Source: Candidatus Brevundimonas colombiensis (GTDB taxonomy: Bacteria > Pseudomonadota > Alphaproteobacteria > Caulobacterales > Caulobacteraceae). From it: a DNA stretch of 64,000 nucleotides. The position numbers and the translations under genes are program-made. The DNA lies in NCBI GenBank assembly GCA_029202665.1, contig CP119326.1, positions 2,666,001 through 2,730,000 on the forward strand, written 5' to 3'. Positions 43,371 through 52,623 of this stretch are shown one piece after another (position 1 is the first letter of the stretch; every line of letters begins with the position of its first letter). The notes below the pieces were generated by a model. It saw only the letters and a program-made list of their open reading frames with translations, did not search any database and was not told where the DNA came from.

Positions 43371-45746
43371 TCAGAAGGCGTAGCTTACGGTGGCGAACAC
43401 CTGACGCGGCGCCGAGGCGTGGAACACCACGACACTGCCCGTCGAATCGTCCGGCGCGAAGACGCTGCCGTCCAAGTTGGAGGCGTAGCGCTTGTTCGTC
43501 AGGTTGGTGACGTTCACCGCGAACTTCACGCCGGTCGCGCCGACCTCGCTCAGGTCATAGCTCAGACCCAGATCGAAGGTCGTATAGCCGCCGAAGCCCT
43601 GGTCGTTGGTGTAGGTGTAGAACCGCTCGCCCGTATATTTGCCCATCAGCGAACCCGAGAAGCCACGCCAGTTCACCGTCACGACGCTGGACAGCATTTC
43701 CTTGGGCGTATCGACCTGCTGCTTGCCGGCCGTCGCCTTGACCACGCAGGTGCTGGTGCACCAGTCCAGATCGTCGTCATAGGTCGTCTTGCTGTAAGAG
43801 GCCGAGTTGTACCAGTTGAACCAGGGCGTCGGCTTCCACAGCACGCCCAGTTCGACACCCGTGCTGGTGACGCTGCCGGCGTTGTGGAAGGAGTTGCCGC
43901 AGCCGGGGTTCTGCTGCTGGTTGGTCGGGCACGGATTGTACTGCAGCAGGCGGTCGTCGAACTTGACCCGATAGGCCGCCAGGGCGACCTGAAGCGGTCC
44001 GCTGATGTAGCGATAGCCGGCGTCGAAGCTCTTGGAGGTTTCGGGCTTCAGATATTGGCCCTGCAGGTCCCAGATCGTCTGCGACACCGATTGCGGCCCC
44101 AGTTTGAAGCCGCCCTGGAACATGGCCATGTTCTCGGCGTAGCTGGCGTACAGCTCATGACCCTCGGCGACCTGCCAGTGGACGCCGATTTCCGGCAGGA
44201 AGTTGTCCTTGGCCGTCAGGCTGCCGCTGGCGAACTGGCTGGAGCTGGGCGGCGGGGTCAGGGCGATCCCGTCCACCGCCCGGGCGTCGGACTTGGCGTA
44301 GGTGCTCTTGAAGCCGAAATCGATGGTCACCGCGTCGTTCAGAAGCGACAGCGTGTCCTGAACATAGAACTGGCGCGTCTTCCAGTCCGTCTCCTGAACC
44401 CATTGGGCCTTTTCCGGTTGACCGCCCAGATAGTGCGCCAGGCTGAAGGGCCCGGTCACGTCGGTGCGGATGTAGCGCGCCGCGCTGGAGGTGTTCTCCT
44501 CGAACCAGAATCCGGCCTGGACGTGGTGGGGGCCAAAGGTCCAGCTCAATCCGCCCAGCACGCCCGAGCGGTCGATGGTGTAGCGGGTGTCGCGGATCTG
44601 AACCGGCACGTCGTCGGCCGTGCTCGTCGTCCCCTGGGTGGACCAGCCGGTGATGAAGTTGTTGCCCGCGCCCTTGTTCCTGTGGCGATAGACCTTGGCC
44701 TCGACCTTCAGATCGTCCGTCAGATTATAGTCGCCCGCCAGATAATAGAGCTCGTCGTTGCGCAGGATCTGACCGTTGGTGAAGGTCACGTCCGAATTCT
44801 TCTGCGGCGAGGGCGCCGCGACGCAGTTGGCCGTCGCCGTGGGTTTGCTCACGCCGCAATAGGCGACGCCCAGATACGACTGCCAGTCGGGCGCATAACC
44901 CGCCCAGTCCCAGCCCAGCCGGTTCAGCATGTCCTTGGACAGATAGGCGTCGTCCGCCTGGTTGGTGCGCGACACGTCGGCGAAGGCGGTGATGGCGCCG
45001 CGGTCGAAGCGGTACATGGCCTTGCCGTTGAACTGCCGCCCCCAGGAGGTCTTGTAGTCGCCCTGGTTCACGAACAGGTCCTGTTCGCTGTACTGGCCGG
45101 ACACATAGGCCGAAAAGCCGTTGTATTCGCCCGTGTCCACACGCAGGAAGCTGCGCTTGGACGCCTCGCTGCCGAAGCCCTGGCTGGCCGCCAGACCGAA
45201 CGAACGGCTGGGATTGCGCGAGGTGTAGATCAGGGCGCCGCCCAGGTTGCTGGTCGACGGGATGGCCAGGCCGGCGATGCCGGTGGCCAGGTCCGCCCGG
45301 CCCAGGTTCTCTGAAATCAGCGCGCGGCTGATCGTCAGGCCGTTGTAGTTGTTGTATGCGCCGTCGCCCAGCGGCACCCCGTCCAGCGTGTAGCCGAGGT
45401 GGGTCGTGTTGAACCCGCGCACCTGCAGGGTCAGCGACTGCTCGTTCACCCCCAGGGCGTCGATCGACTGGGCGCTGACGCCCGGCAGGAAGTTCAGCGC
45501 CTTCTGAACGCTGGTTCCCGGCGGCAGGGCTTCCAGATTGGCCGGCGTCAGGGTCGAAACCGAACGGGTCTGGCCCGAGCCGACCACCACGATCTCGTCC
45601 AGTTGATCGGCCGCTTGCCCCTGCACGGCCTGATCGACAGCCGGATCAGCGGCTGTGGTCTCCGCGATGGCGGCCCCCGCCCACCCCGACAAAGCCGTTC
45701 CGACCAGCAGGCTTGCCAGACTCATACGCTTAAAACATGACACCAT
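43371..45746 (-). CDS. TonB-dependent receptor
   Basis: A 791-residue outer-membrane receptor. After the signal peptide (ending AIAE) come DQLDEIVVVGSGQTRSVSTLTP, plug domain with YTLDGVPLGDGAYNNYNG and barrel strands ending in Phe (VFATVSYAF). FDAGYRYISGPLQVALAAYRVKFDDRLLQYNPCP shows the Cys-containing extracellular loops typical of Xanthomonas/Caulobacter receptors. The ATG at MVSCFKRMSL follows AGAGGGGG; M8 is an alternative. Substrate unknown; the downstream phosphoesterase is a hint. Confidence 0.93.
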   Translation of the reverse strand: MVSCFKRMSLASLLVGTALSGWAGAAIAETTAADPAVDQAVQGQAADQLDEIVVVGSGQTRSVSTLTPANLEALPPGTSVQKALNFLPGVSAQSIDALGVNEQSLTLQVRGFNTTHLGYTLDGVPLGDGAYNNYNGLTISRALISENLGRADLATGIAGLAIPSTSNLGGALIYTSRNPSRSFGLAASQGFGSEASKRSFLRVDTGEYNGFSAYVSGQYSEQDLFVNQGDYKTSWGRQFNGKAMYRFDRGAITAFADVSRTNQADDAYLSKDMLNRLGWDWAGYAPDWQSYLGVAYCGVSKPTATANCVAAPSPQKNSDVTFTNGQILRNDELYYLAGDYNLTDDLKVEAKVYRHRNKGAGNNFITGWSTQGTTSTADDVPVQIRDTRYTIDRSGVLGGLSWTFGPHHVQAGFWFEENTSSAARYIRTDVTGPFSLAHYLGGQPEKAQWVQETDWKTRQFYVQDTLSLLNDAVTIDFGFKSTYAKSDARAVDGIALTPPPSSSQFASGSLTAKDNFLPEIGVHWQVAEGHELYASYAENMAMFQGGFKLGPQSVSQTIWDLQGQYLKPETSKSFDAGYRYISGPLQVALAAYRVKFDDRLLQYNPCPTNQQQNPGCGNSFHNAGSVTSTGVELGVLWKPTPWFNWYNSASYSKTTYDDDLDWCTSTCVVKATAGKQQVDTPKEMLSSVVTVNWRGFSGSLMGKYTGERFYTYTNDQGFGGYTTFDLGLSYDLSEVGATGVKFAVNVTNLTNKRYASNLDGSVFAPDDSTGSVVVFHASAPRQVFATVSYAF

Positions 45747-45868
45747 GACGCATATCCCCCTCTTGATGGGGCCGCGTCTAAGCTGCTCTGGATACGATAA
45801 AGCTACGCTTTCATAACAACTTCAAGACGGCGCCGACTTGCAGCCAGGTGCACCGGAAGCACCCATTC

Positions 45869-46333
45869 CTACAGCCTGGCCGCGCAAATCCGGACGCGAT
45901 CATTGGTCCAGCATCCATTGGCGAACTTGACCGTACCGAGGGGATCGCCTGCGCGGGTGTCGTCGGGATCGGCGTTCCATGTGGCGGTCGCCGTGCCGTC
46001 GCCATTGGTCGTGACGACCGCGAAGTGGGACTGCGCCGGCTTGCCGTTCGACCAGGCGTTCAGGGTGTAGCCGCCGTCGCCGAACGGAAAGACCAGACAC
46101 GGCCCCTGCACCCGGACCTGACCATCCACCGCCAAATAGCAGGATTGCGTCAATGATTGCGGCGACGTGTTCGCGGCCTGATCATGCGCAGGGCCATTGC
46201 TCGGCTTAGGCGCCGGGGCTTGCGACGTTACGGGCGACCCGGCGGTTGGGGTTTGGCCCGGCTGGCGGTCGCAACCGGCCAGACCGAGCAGACCGACCAG
46301 CACGATCACCGATCCCATCCTTATCTGCGGCAT
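45869..46333 (-). CDS. Lipoprotein of unknown function, 154 aa
   Basis: The signal MPQIRMGSVIVLVGLLGLAGC has a clear lipobox (GLAGC). A Pro/Ser-rich linker leads to a compact domain, SCYLAVDGQVRVQGPCLVFPFGDGGYTLNAW... ANGCWTNDRVRICAARL, with four Cys that could form two disulfides. I recognize no named family. Same direction as the TonB receptor downstream but with a 122-base gap; divergent from gor. Confidence 0.72.
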   Translation of the reverse strand: MPQIRMGSVIVLVGLLGLAGCDRQPGQTPTAGSPVTSQAPAPKPSNGPAHDQAANTSPQSLTQSCYLAVDGQVRVQGPCLVFPFGDGGYTLNAWSNGKPAQSHFAVVTTNGDGTATATWNADPDDTRAGDPLGTVKFANGCWTNDRVRICAARL

Positions 46334-46495
46334 GGCGTCATCCTTTCACGACCTCACGGCAATGCAGAACCCGTGACCAGCGGCGGCTGTTCCGATCCCG
46401 ACGGTCGAACGGTCGATAAGGCGGGCTTGGATTTCGCGGCGGGCGGCTTAAATGCCAAGGCCCCATCGGATGGGTTACTGGTGAACGGACGCACA

Positions 46496-47878
46496 ATGGC
46501 CGACTACGACTACGATCTCTTCGTCATCGGCGCGGGTTCCGGGGGGGTGCGGGCGGCGCGGCTGACGGCGCTGGACGGGAAACGGGTCGCGGTCGCCGAG
46601 GAGTTCCGCGTCGGGGGCACCTGCGTCATTCGCGGCTGCGTGCCCAAGAAGTTCATGGTCATGGCGTCCGAGGTCAGCCACGCGCTGGAGATCGCCGAGG
46701 GCTATGGCTGGTCGTTCGACAATGCCAAGTTCGACTGGCCCAGGTTCCTGGAGGCCAAGGATGTCGAGATCGCCCGCCTGTCGGGCATCTACGCCGCCAA
46801 TCTGGGCAAGGCGGGCGTCGAACTGGTGCACGGCCGGGCGGTGCTGAAAGACGCCCACACAGTCGAAATCCTCGGCAAGGACCGCACCACCACCGCCGAG
46901 AAAATCCTGATCGCGACCGGGGGGCGACCGTGGAAGCCGGAGAGCCTGCCCGGCATCGAACACGCCATCACCTCCGAAGACGCCTTCCATCTGCCGGAAC
47001 TGCCCAAGCGCATCCTGATCGCGGGCGGCGGCTATATCGCGGTGGAGTTCGCCGGCATCTTCGCCGGACTGGGGGTGGAGACCACCCTGATCTATCGCGG
47101 CCCCAACATCCTGCGCGGCTTCGACGACGACGTGCGCGCGCACCTGGCCGGCGAGATCGAGAAGCGCGGCGTCAAGGTGATCCTGGGCTGCCAGCACGAG
47201 AAGATCGAAAAGACCGAAACCGGCCTGGTCAATCATCTGGAAAACGGCATGAAGCTGGAAACGGACGTGGTCATGTTCGCCACGGGCCGCATTCCCTACG
47301 TCAAGGATCTGGGTCTGGAGACGGCCGGCGTCGAACTGAACGACCAGGGCGCGATCACGGTCGATCAGTATTCCGCGACCACGGCCGACAACATCTGGGC
47401 GATCGGCGATGTGACCGATCGGATGAACCTGACCCCCGTCGCCATCCGCGAGGCGGTCGCCTTCCATCAGACAGTCTATCGCGACAACCCCCAACACTTC
47501 GACTACGAGGCGGTGGCCACCGCCGTCTTCAGCCAGCCGCCGGTCGGGGTCGTGGGCCTCAGCGAGGCGGAGGCGCGGAGGTCATGCGCCAAGGGGGTGG
47601 ACGTCTATGTCACCCGCTTCCGCCCAATGAAGTATGCCTTCACCGGCTCGGACGAGCGTGTGCTGATGAAGCTGGTGGTCGACGCCGAGAGCCAGCGGGT
47701 CGTCGGCGTTCACATCGTCGGCCCCGACAGCCCGGAGATGATCCAACTGGCCGCCATCGCCGTGAAGGCCGGGCTGACCAAGGCCCAGTGGGACGCGACC
47801 TGCGCCGTCCACCCGACGATGGCCGAGGAACTGGTCACGCTGAAGGAGAAGCAGTCGCCGGCGACCTCCGCCGGCTGA
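46496..47878 (+). CDS. gor: Glutathione-disulfide reductase
   Basis: A 460-residue FAD/NADPH disulfide reductase that keeps glutathione reduced. FAD motif DYDLFVIGAGSGGVRAAR; redox cysteines 43 and 48 in GGTCVIRGCVPKK; NADPH fold ILIAGGGYIAVEFAGIFAGLG; second FAD contact IWAIGDVTDR; catalytic His-Glu in AVHPTMAEELVTL. The alphaproteobacterial type with IRGCVPKK is clear. The frame is open far upstream; MADYDYD is the family start. It converges with the esterase gene 8 bases away. Confidence 0.95.
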   Translation: MADYDYDLFVIGAGSGGVRAARLTALDGKRVAVAEEFRVGGTCVIRGCVPKKFMVMASEVSHALEIAEGYGWSFDNAKFDWPRFLEAKDVEIARLSGIYAANLGKAGVELVHGRAVLKDAHTVEILGKDRTTTAEKILIATGGRPWKPESLPGIEHAITSEDAFHLPELPKRILIAGGGYIAVEFAGIFAGLGVETTLIYRGPNILRGFDDDVRAHLAGEIEKRGVKVILGCQHEKIEKTETGLVNHLENGMKLETDVVMFATGRIPYVKDLGLETAGVELNDQGAITVDQYSATTADNIWAIGDVTDRMNLTPVAIREAVAFHQTVYRDNPQHFDYEAVATAVFSQPPVGVVGLSEAEARRSCAKGVDVYVTRFRPMKYAFTGSDERVLMKLVVDAESQRVVGVHIVGPDSPEMIQLAAIAVKAGLTKAQWDATCAVHPTMAEELVTLKEKQSPATSAG

Positions 47879-47886
47879 CGCGCCCG

Positions 47887-49407
47887 TTACGGCCGGGGCC
47901 GCTCGCGGAACCGCTCCAGCAGGTCCAGCCGCGCGCTGAACGGCACGGGCGTCACGGTCGCCCCCCCGTTGCCGAAATTCATCAGCCGGGTGTCCCCCGC
48001 CCTGGCCTTGGGCCATTCGGGCCGACCGACGCCGTTCGGGTCGCCCGAGCGGGCGAAGGCGGTCCAGTAGCCCATCATGACGTCGGAGGCCTTCTTGTCC
48101 CGTTCCTCGACCGGATACGGCAGGGTGTTCAGCGTGCTGAACACATAGGGCCGCTCGATCGCATGGGTGGCGCCGCCATGCGGCTCGGGGTTCTGCGGCG
48201 ACGAGACGTCGAAACGATAGAGCCACGCCGGATGCCCGGCCTTGTTGTGCAGGCGCGCCAGCATCCGGGCCGGCTCGGAGAAGACCAGGTCGGTGATCAC
48301 CAGCTTGTCGAACGCCTCCAGCCCGCCATAGGCCTGGACCGCATCGGCCCGCTCCAGCCAGGTCATGTCGTCGTCGATCTGGCCATAGCCGTTGCGGTCC
48401 GTCGGCCGCATCCACCAGAACTCGGCGCTGTTGGAGCCGATGATCAGGGGCACGGCCGCCTGGCGACCGGCCTTGAACGCGGCCTCGACCGTGGACGGCA
48501 CGATCCGGCCGTCGATCAGGCTCAGGTCGCCATTGGCGAACAGCGGCGGCGGCGTCAGGAACAGGTCGGCGGGCGCGGCGCGCAGGTCCGCCGCCGTGCG
48601 AAGCCCCGCCCCATAGGCCCAGACCTCGCCCCTATCCCGGGCCGACGGGGCGCCGTGCGGCCCCTTGCGATCCAGCGGCGTCTGCAGTTCGCGGCCCAGG
48701 CCCGACTGGACCACGGCCCGATCGAACAGGCCGCGCGCGGGCGGCGAGATCATCAGCCGTGTCACGATGGCCCCGCCCGCCGATTCGCCGAAGATGGTGA
48801 CGTTCTCGGGGTCGCCGCCGAAGGCCGCGATATTGGCGCGCACCCATTTCAGCGCCGCCGTGACGTCCATCAGACCATAGTTTCCGGCCGCCTCGCCCGC
48901 CGGTCGCTCGGCCGCCAGGGCCGGATGGTCGAAGAAGCCCAGCCGCCCCAGCCGATAGTTCAGGGTGACGACCACCATGCCCCGCCGGGCCAGAGCCGAA
49001 CCGTCATAGAGCCGCGCCGTGCCCGAGCCGTTCACCAGCCCGCCGCCGTGAATCCAGACCATGACCGGCGCCGGCTGAGCCGTCGCCGCCGCACGCCAGA
49101 CGTTCAGGTTCAGGCAGTCCTCGCTCATCGGCAACGGGCCGACGCCGGGGTCGCCGCCGGGCGGCGCCTGAATGCAGATCGGCCCATAGGCGCCGGCGTC
49201 GCGTTGACCCTGCCAGGTCGGCGCGGGACCGGGCGGACGCCACCGCCGCGCGGCCGTCGGCGGCGCGGCATAGGGGATGTTCTTGAACGCAACCACGTCG
49301 GCCTCGGCGCGTCCGGTCAGGACGCCCTGCGAAATGCGGACTGTGGGCTGGTCGGCTGCGGGCGCCATCATGAGCGAGAGGGTGGCGAAGACGCCGGCGA
49401 TTGTCAT
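47887..49407 (-). CDS. Exported type B carboxylesterase
   Basis: A 506-residue alpha/beta hydrolase. Signal peptide MTIAGVFATLSLMMAPAAD, oxyanion hole IHGGGLVNGSG, EDCLNLNVW, catalytic Ser in FGESAGGAIV (about 208), and catalytic His in GGATHAIERPYVF. Carboxylesterases of this type hydrolyse assorted esters; exact substrate unknown. Complete and of normal length. Divergent from the HWE kinase gene. Confidence 0.9.
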   Translation of the reverse strand: MTIAGVFATLSLMMAPAADQPTVRISQGVLTGRAEADVVAFKNIPYAAPPTAARRWRPPGPAPTWQGQRDAGAYGPICIQAPPGGDPGVGPLPMSEDCLNLNVWRAAATAQPAPVMVWIHGGGLVNGSGTARLYDGSALARRGMVVVTLNYRLGRLGFFDHPALAAERPAGEAAGNYGLMDVTAALKWVRANIAAFGGDPENVTIFGESAGGAIVTRLMISPPARGLFDRAVVQSGLGRELQTPLDRKGPHGAPSARDRGEVWAYGAGLRTAADLRAAPADLFLTPPPLFANGDLSLIDGRIVPSTVEAAFKAGRQAAVPLIIGSNSAEFWWMRPTDRNGYGQIDDDMTWLERADAVQAYGGLEAFDKLVITDLVFSEPARMLARLHNKAGHPAWLYRFDVSSPQNPEPHGGATHAIERPYVFSTLNTLPYPVEERDKKASDVMMGYWTAFARSGDPNGVGRPEWPKARAGDTRLMNFGNGGATVTPVPFSARLDLLERFRERPRP

Positions 49408-49476
49408 CCCCGCTGATTAGCAAATCCTGGCGACGGGCCAATGACCTTGCGATCACAGTTGACGACATCTCTTCTG

Positions 49477-49501
49477 CGAACCGTTTTGCGGATCATGCGT
49501 T
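49477..49501 (+). promoter_or_regulatory. Candidate sigma-EcfG promoter for the HWE kinase operon
   Basis: CGAAC (49477-49481), 16 bases, CGTT (49498-49501): one mismatch to GGAAC-N16-CGTT, ending 25 bases before the kinase start codon. Confidence 0.45.
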
Positions 49502-49526
49502 ATCGCCAAGCTAGGCGGGGTAGGCG

Positions 49527-51047
49527 TTGAACGATCCAGAGACATCAGACGGTCCGACGGCCGCGCAAATGGCGGCCCTCGGCGCAGCCTTCGAAAGCTC
49601 GCCCAACCCCTATGTGCTGCTGACGCCGGACCTGTGGATCGTCGCCGTCAACCGCGCCTATGAAGAGGCGACCGGGGCGCGGCGACAGGAGATCGTGGGC
49701 CAGCCGCTGTTCGCCGCCTTCGATTCCGGCCCGGGTTCAGAGGCGCCCGAAAACGTGCGTCAGGTCCGCGAATCGCTTGAAAAGGCGCGCCGGACCCGCC
49801 AGCGCGATCATCTGGCGCTGGTGCGTTTCTCGGTCGAAAAACCCCTGCCCAACGGCGCCATGGGCTTTGTCGAACGGGTGTGGAGCGCGACGCACACGCC
49901 TCTGCTGAATGCGGCCGGCGAGGTTGAGCTGCTGTTGCAGCACACGATGGACTTGACCGACCTGTCGCCCGCTGTGGGGCCGAACGCGCCGATCACGGCC
50001 CTGGACGCCATCGTGGGCGGCTCGGTCCTAAGTCGCGCCCAGTCGGTACAGGAGGACAACCGACGCCTGGAGCGCGAGCGCAATCGCCTGGTCGAGATGT
50101 TCATGCAGGCGCCAGGCTTCGTTGCCATCCTGTCCGGCCCGGCCCATCGGTTTCAGATGCACAACGACGCCTATGGCCAGTTGATCGGCCGACGCGACAT
50201 CTCCGGCAAGCCGGTGCGCCAGGCCCTTCCTGAGCTTGAAGGCCAGGGCTTCTTTGATCTTTTGGACAGCGTCTTTGCGACCGGCGAACCCTATGAAGGC
50301 CGCGAAAGCGCCGCCCGACTACAACGAACGGCCGACGGCCCGCTCGAAACCGTCTATCTGAACTTCATCTATCAGCCGATCCGAGATGGGTCCGGGACTG
50401 TTGTCGGCATCTTCGTTCAGGGCAATGACGTCACTGCGAACGTCCTGGCGGCCCAGCGGCAAAAGCTGATGATCGACGAACTGAACCACCGGGTGAAGAA
50501 CACCCTGGCGACCGTTCAGTCCATCGCCATCCAGACCGCCCGGTCCAACGCCGACCCCGCCGGTTTCGCCGAGACCTTCCAGTCGCGGATCATGTCCCTG
50601 TCCCACACCCACAACCTGTTGACCCAGAGCCATTGGGAGGGCGCCGACCTGCGCGCCATCCTGCAGCACGAGACCGAAGCCTATGGCCCTGCACGGATCA
50701 GTCTGGTGGGCCCGCCCGTCTCTCTGGAGCCGCCGGTGGTCCTGTCGCTGGGCATGATCTTTCATGAGTTGGCGACCAACGCCGCCAAGTACGGCGCCCT
50801 GCACACGCCTGATGGCCGCGTCCTGATCGACTGGGCGCTGGCCGATCAGCGGGCCCGAAAACTGCGGCTGACGTGGCGAGAGATCGGCGGGCCGAAAGTT
50901 ACGGTACCGGACAGAAAAGGTTTCGGTAGTCGTTTGATTGAACGAAACATTCGCCACGATCTGGCGGGCGAGATCGATCTGGTCTACGCCCCTGATGGAT
51001 TGATCGCGGAGCTTACGATTCCGCTCGACAGGACCGCAGCCCAATGA
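49527..51047 (+). CDS. PAS-domain sensor kinase of the HWE family
   Basis: A 506-residue cytosolic kinase without membrane segments. Two PAS domains (about 20-145 and 190-300; the first includes SSPNPYVLLTPDLWIVAVNRAYEEATG) are followed by the HWE-type dimerization/phospho-acceptor region DELNHRVKNTLATVQSIA (His about 321) and an ATPase domain with FHELATNAAKYGAL and WREIGGPKVTVPDRKGFGSRLI. HWE kinases are characteristic of alphaproteobacteria, where many feed the general stress response. The start codon is TTG/ATG-like at the N-terminus (reads M); it is cotranscribed with the response regulator that overlaps its stop codon. Confidence 0.9.
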   Translation: MNDPETSDGPTAAQMAALGAAFESSPNPYVLLTPDLWIVAVNRAYEEATGARRQEIVGQPLFAAFDSGPGSEAPENVRQVRESLEKARRTRQRDHLALVRFSVEKPLPNGAMGFVERVWSATHTPLLNAAGEVELLLQHTMDLTDLSPAVGPNAPITALDAIVGGSVLSRAQSVQEDNRRLERERNRLVEMFMQAPGFVAILSGPAHRFQMHNDAYGQLIGRRDISGKPVRQALPELEGQGFFDLLDSVFATGEPYEGRESAARLQRTADGPLETVYLNFIYQPIRDGSGTVVGIFVQGNDVTANVLAAQRQKLMIDELNHRVKNTLATVQSIAIQTARSNADPAGFAETFQSRIMSLSHTHNLLTQSHWEGADLRAILQHETEAYGPARISLVGPPVSLEPPVVLSLGMIFHELATNAAKYGALHTPDGRVLIDWALADQRARKLRLTWREIGGPKVTVPDRKGFGSRLIERNIRHDLAGEIDLVYAPDGLIAELTIPLDRTAAQ

Positions 51048-51421
51048 CCCATCCTCTGAACGGCCGCCGCGTCCTGATCGTGGAGGATGAATCGCTGGTC
51101 GCCATGCTGATCGAGACGATTCTGGAAGACATGGAGTGCGTGCCCGTCGGCCCCGCCTCCAGCATCGACGAGGGTCTGGCCCTCGCGCGCGACGCCGAGG
51201 GGCTGGACGCCGCCTTGCTGGACGTCAACGTCGCCGGCCAGCAGGTCTTCCCTGTCGCCGAGGCGCTGAAGGCGCGCGGCGTGCCGTTTGTCTTCTCCAC
51301 CGGCTATGGCGAAGGCGGCCTGCCCGACGAATGGCGCGGCCAGCCCACCGTCCAGAAACCCTTCACCGAAGCCGCCATCCGCGACGCCCTGATAAAGGCT
51401 ATCGGCGTCGCCGAGGCCTGA
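51044..51421 (+). CDS. Single-domain response regulator
   Basis: A 125-residue stand-alone receiver. VLIVEDESLVAMLIE supplies the acidic pair, Asp 60 in AALLDVNVAG is the phospho-acceptor, Thr/Ser in FSTGYG and Lys in VQKPFTE complete the site. The FxTGYG/PFT signature belongs to the FATGUY group of alphaproteobacterial receivers that work with HWE/HisKA_2 kinases and modulate the stress cascade. ATGA overlap with the kinase gene shows coupling. No output domain. Confidence 0.92.
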   Translation: MTHPLNGRRVLIVEDESLVAMLIETILEDMECVPVGPASSIDEGLALARDAEGLDAALLDVNVAGQQVFPVAEALKARGVPFVFSTGYGEGGLPDEWRGQPTVQKPFTEAAIRDALIKAIGVAEA

Positions 51422-51426
51422 ACGGC

Positions 51427-52623
51427 CTAGCGATAGATGGCGTGGAGCACAGGCTTGCCAAGCCAGTAGCCCAGTTCCGCAGGCCGCTTGACGTTCCAGA
51501 CAGCGAGGTCGGCGGCCTTGCCTGTCTCCACAGTACCGATCTCATCCAGCAGACCTAGCGCCCGCGCCGCTTCCCGCGTCGCGCCGGCCAGGGCTTCTTC
51601 CGGCGTCAGGCGGAACTGGACGCAGGCCAGGTTCAGGGCGGCGGTCATGGAGGCGACCGGCGAGGTGCCGGGGTTGCAGTCGGTGGCGACGGCCATTCGC
51701 ACGCCGTGGCGGCGCAACAGGTCGACCGGCGGCGCCTGGGTTTCGCGCAGCATCAGATAGGCGCCGGGCAACAGAACAGCGACGACGCCGGCGGCGGCCA
51801 TGGCGGCGACGCCCTGTTCTGTCGCGTGTTCGATGTGATCGGCCGACAGCGCCCGATGACGCGCCGCCAGCGCCGCCCCGCCTCCATTCGACAACTGATC
51901 GGCGTGCAGCTTGACCGGCAACCCCAGTTGGCGCGCCCTGTCGAACAGGCGCGAAACCTCCTCGGTCGAAAAGGCGATGGGCTCGCAATAGGCGTCGACC
52001 GCATCGACCAGACCCTCGGCATGGGCTGCCGGCAAGATGTCGTCGATGGCCAGATCGACATAGGCGGCGCGGTCGTCGCGATATTCGGGCGGCACGGCGT
52101 GCAGGCCCAGATAGCTGGTGCGGACGCGCACTCCGCCCTCGCGGCCGATGCGGCGGGCGACGCGCAGCATCTTCAGCTCGGTTTCGCGATCCAGACCATA
52201 ACCGGACTTGATCTCGACCGTGGTCACGCCGGTCACCTTCAGGCCAGCCAGCCGATCCATGGCCGAGGCGAACAGGTCATCTTCCGACGCCGACCGCGTC
52301 GCCATGACCGAGGAGACGATGCCGCCGCCCGCACGGGCGATCTGCTCATAGGTCGCGCCGCCCAGCCGCTGTTCGAACTCGGCCGACCGATCCCCGCCGA
52401 ACACCAGATGGGTGTGACAGTCGATCAGGCCGGGCGTGATCCAGCGCCCCTCCAGGCGTTCGACCTGCGCGGCGTCGACGGCCGGCAGATCGGCGCGCGG
52501 TCCCACCCAGGCGATGCGACCCTGCGCGATCACCAGCGCTGCGTCTGTGATCGCGCCATAGGGGGCCGCGCCCTCGACCATGGTCGCGACGTGACAGTCG
52601 ATCAGCAGGCGGTCGGCCTTCAT
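51427..52623 (-). CDS. hutI: Imidazolonepropionase
   Basis: A 398-residue zinc/iron amidohydrolase that opens the imidazolone ring to N-formimino-L-glutamate, step 3 of histidine degradation. Metal motif PGLIDCHTHLVFGGDRSAEFEQR; further metal ligands in EIKSGYG, KLHADQ and SADHIEH; ATDCNPGT carries the last Asp. The start overlaps the hutC stop (ATGA). Complete, normal length. Confidence 0.96.
   Translation of the reverse strand: MKADRLLIDCHVATMVEGAAPYGAITDAALVIAQGRIAWVGPRADLPAVDAAQVERLEGRWITPGLIDCHTHLVFGGDRSAEFEQRLGGATYEQIARAGGGIVSSVMATRSASEDDLFASAMDRLAGLKVTGVTTVEIKSGYGLDRETELKMLRVARRIGREGGVRVRTSYLGLHAVPPEYRDDRAAYVDLAIDDILPAAHAEGLVDAVDAYCEPIAFSTEEVSRLFDRARQLGLPVKLHADQLSNGGGAALAARHRALSADHIEHATEQGVAAMAAAGVVAVLLPGAYLMLRETQAPPVDLLRRHGVRMAVATDCNPGTSPVASMTAALNLACVQFRLTPEEALAGATREAARALGLLDEIGTVETGKAADLAVWNVKRPAELGYWLGKPVLHAIYR

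Noticed and set aside
45747..45868. Pho box upstream of the TonB receptor
   Set aside because: The phosphoesterase neighbour made it worth looking for, but no CTGTCAT-type direct repeat is present.
46930..49416. 828-codon plus-strand frame across gor and the esterase
   Set aside because: Overlaps two well-supported genes in other frames; composition is not protein-like.
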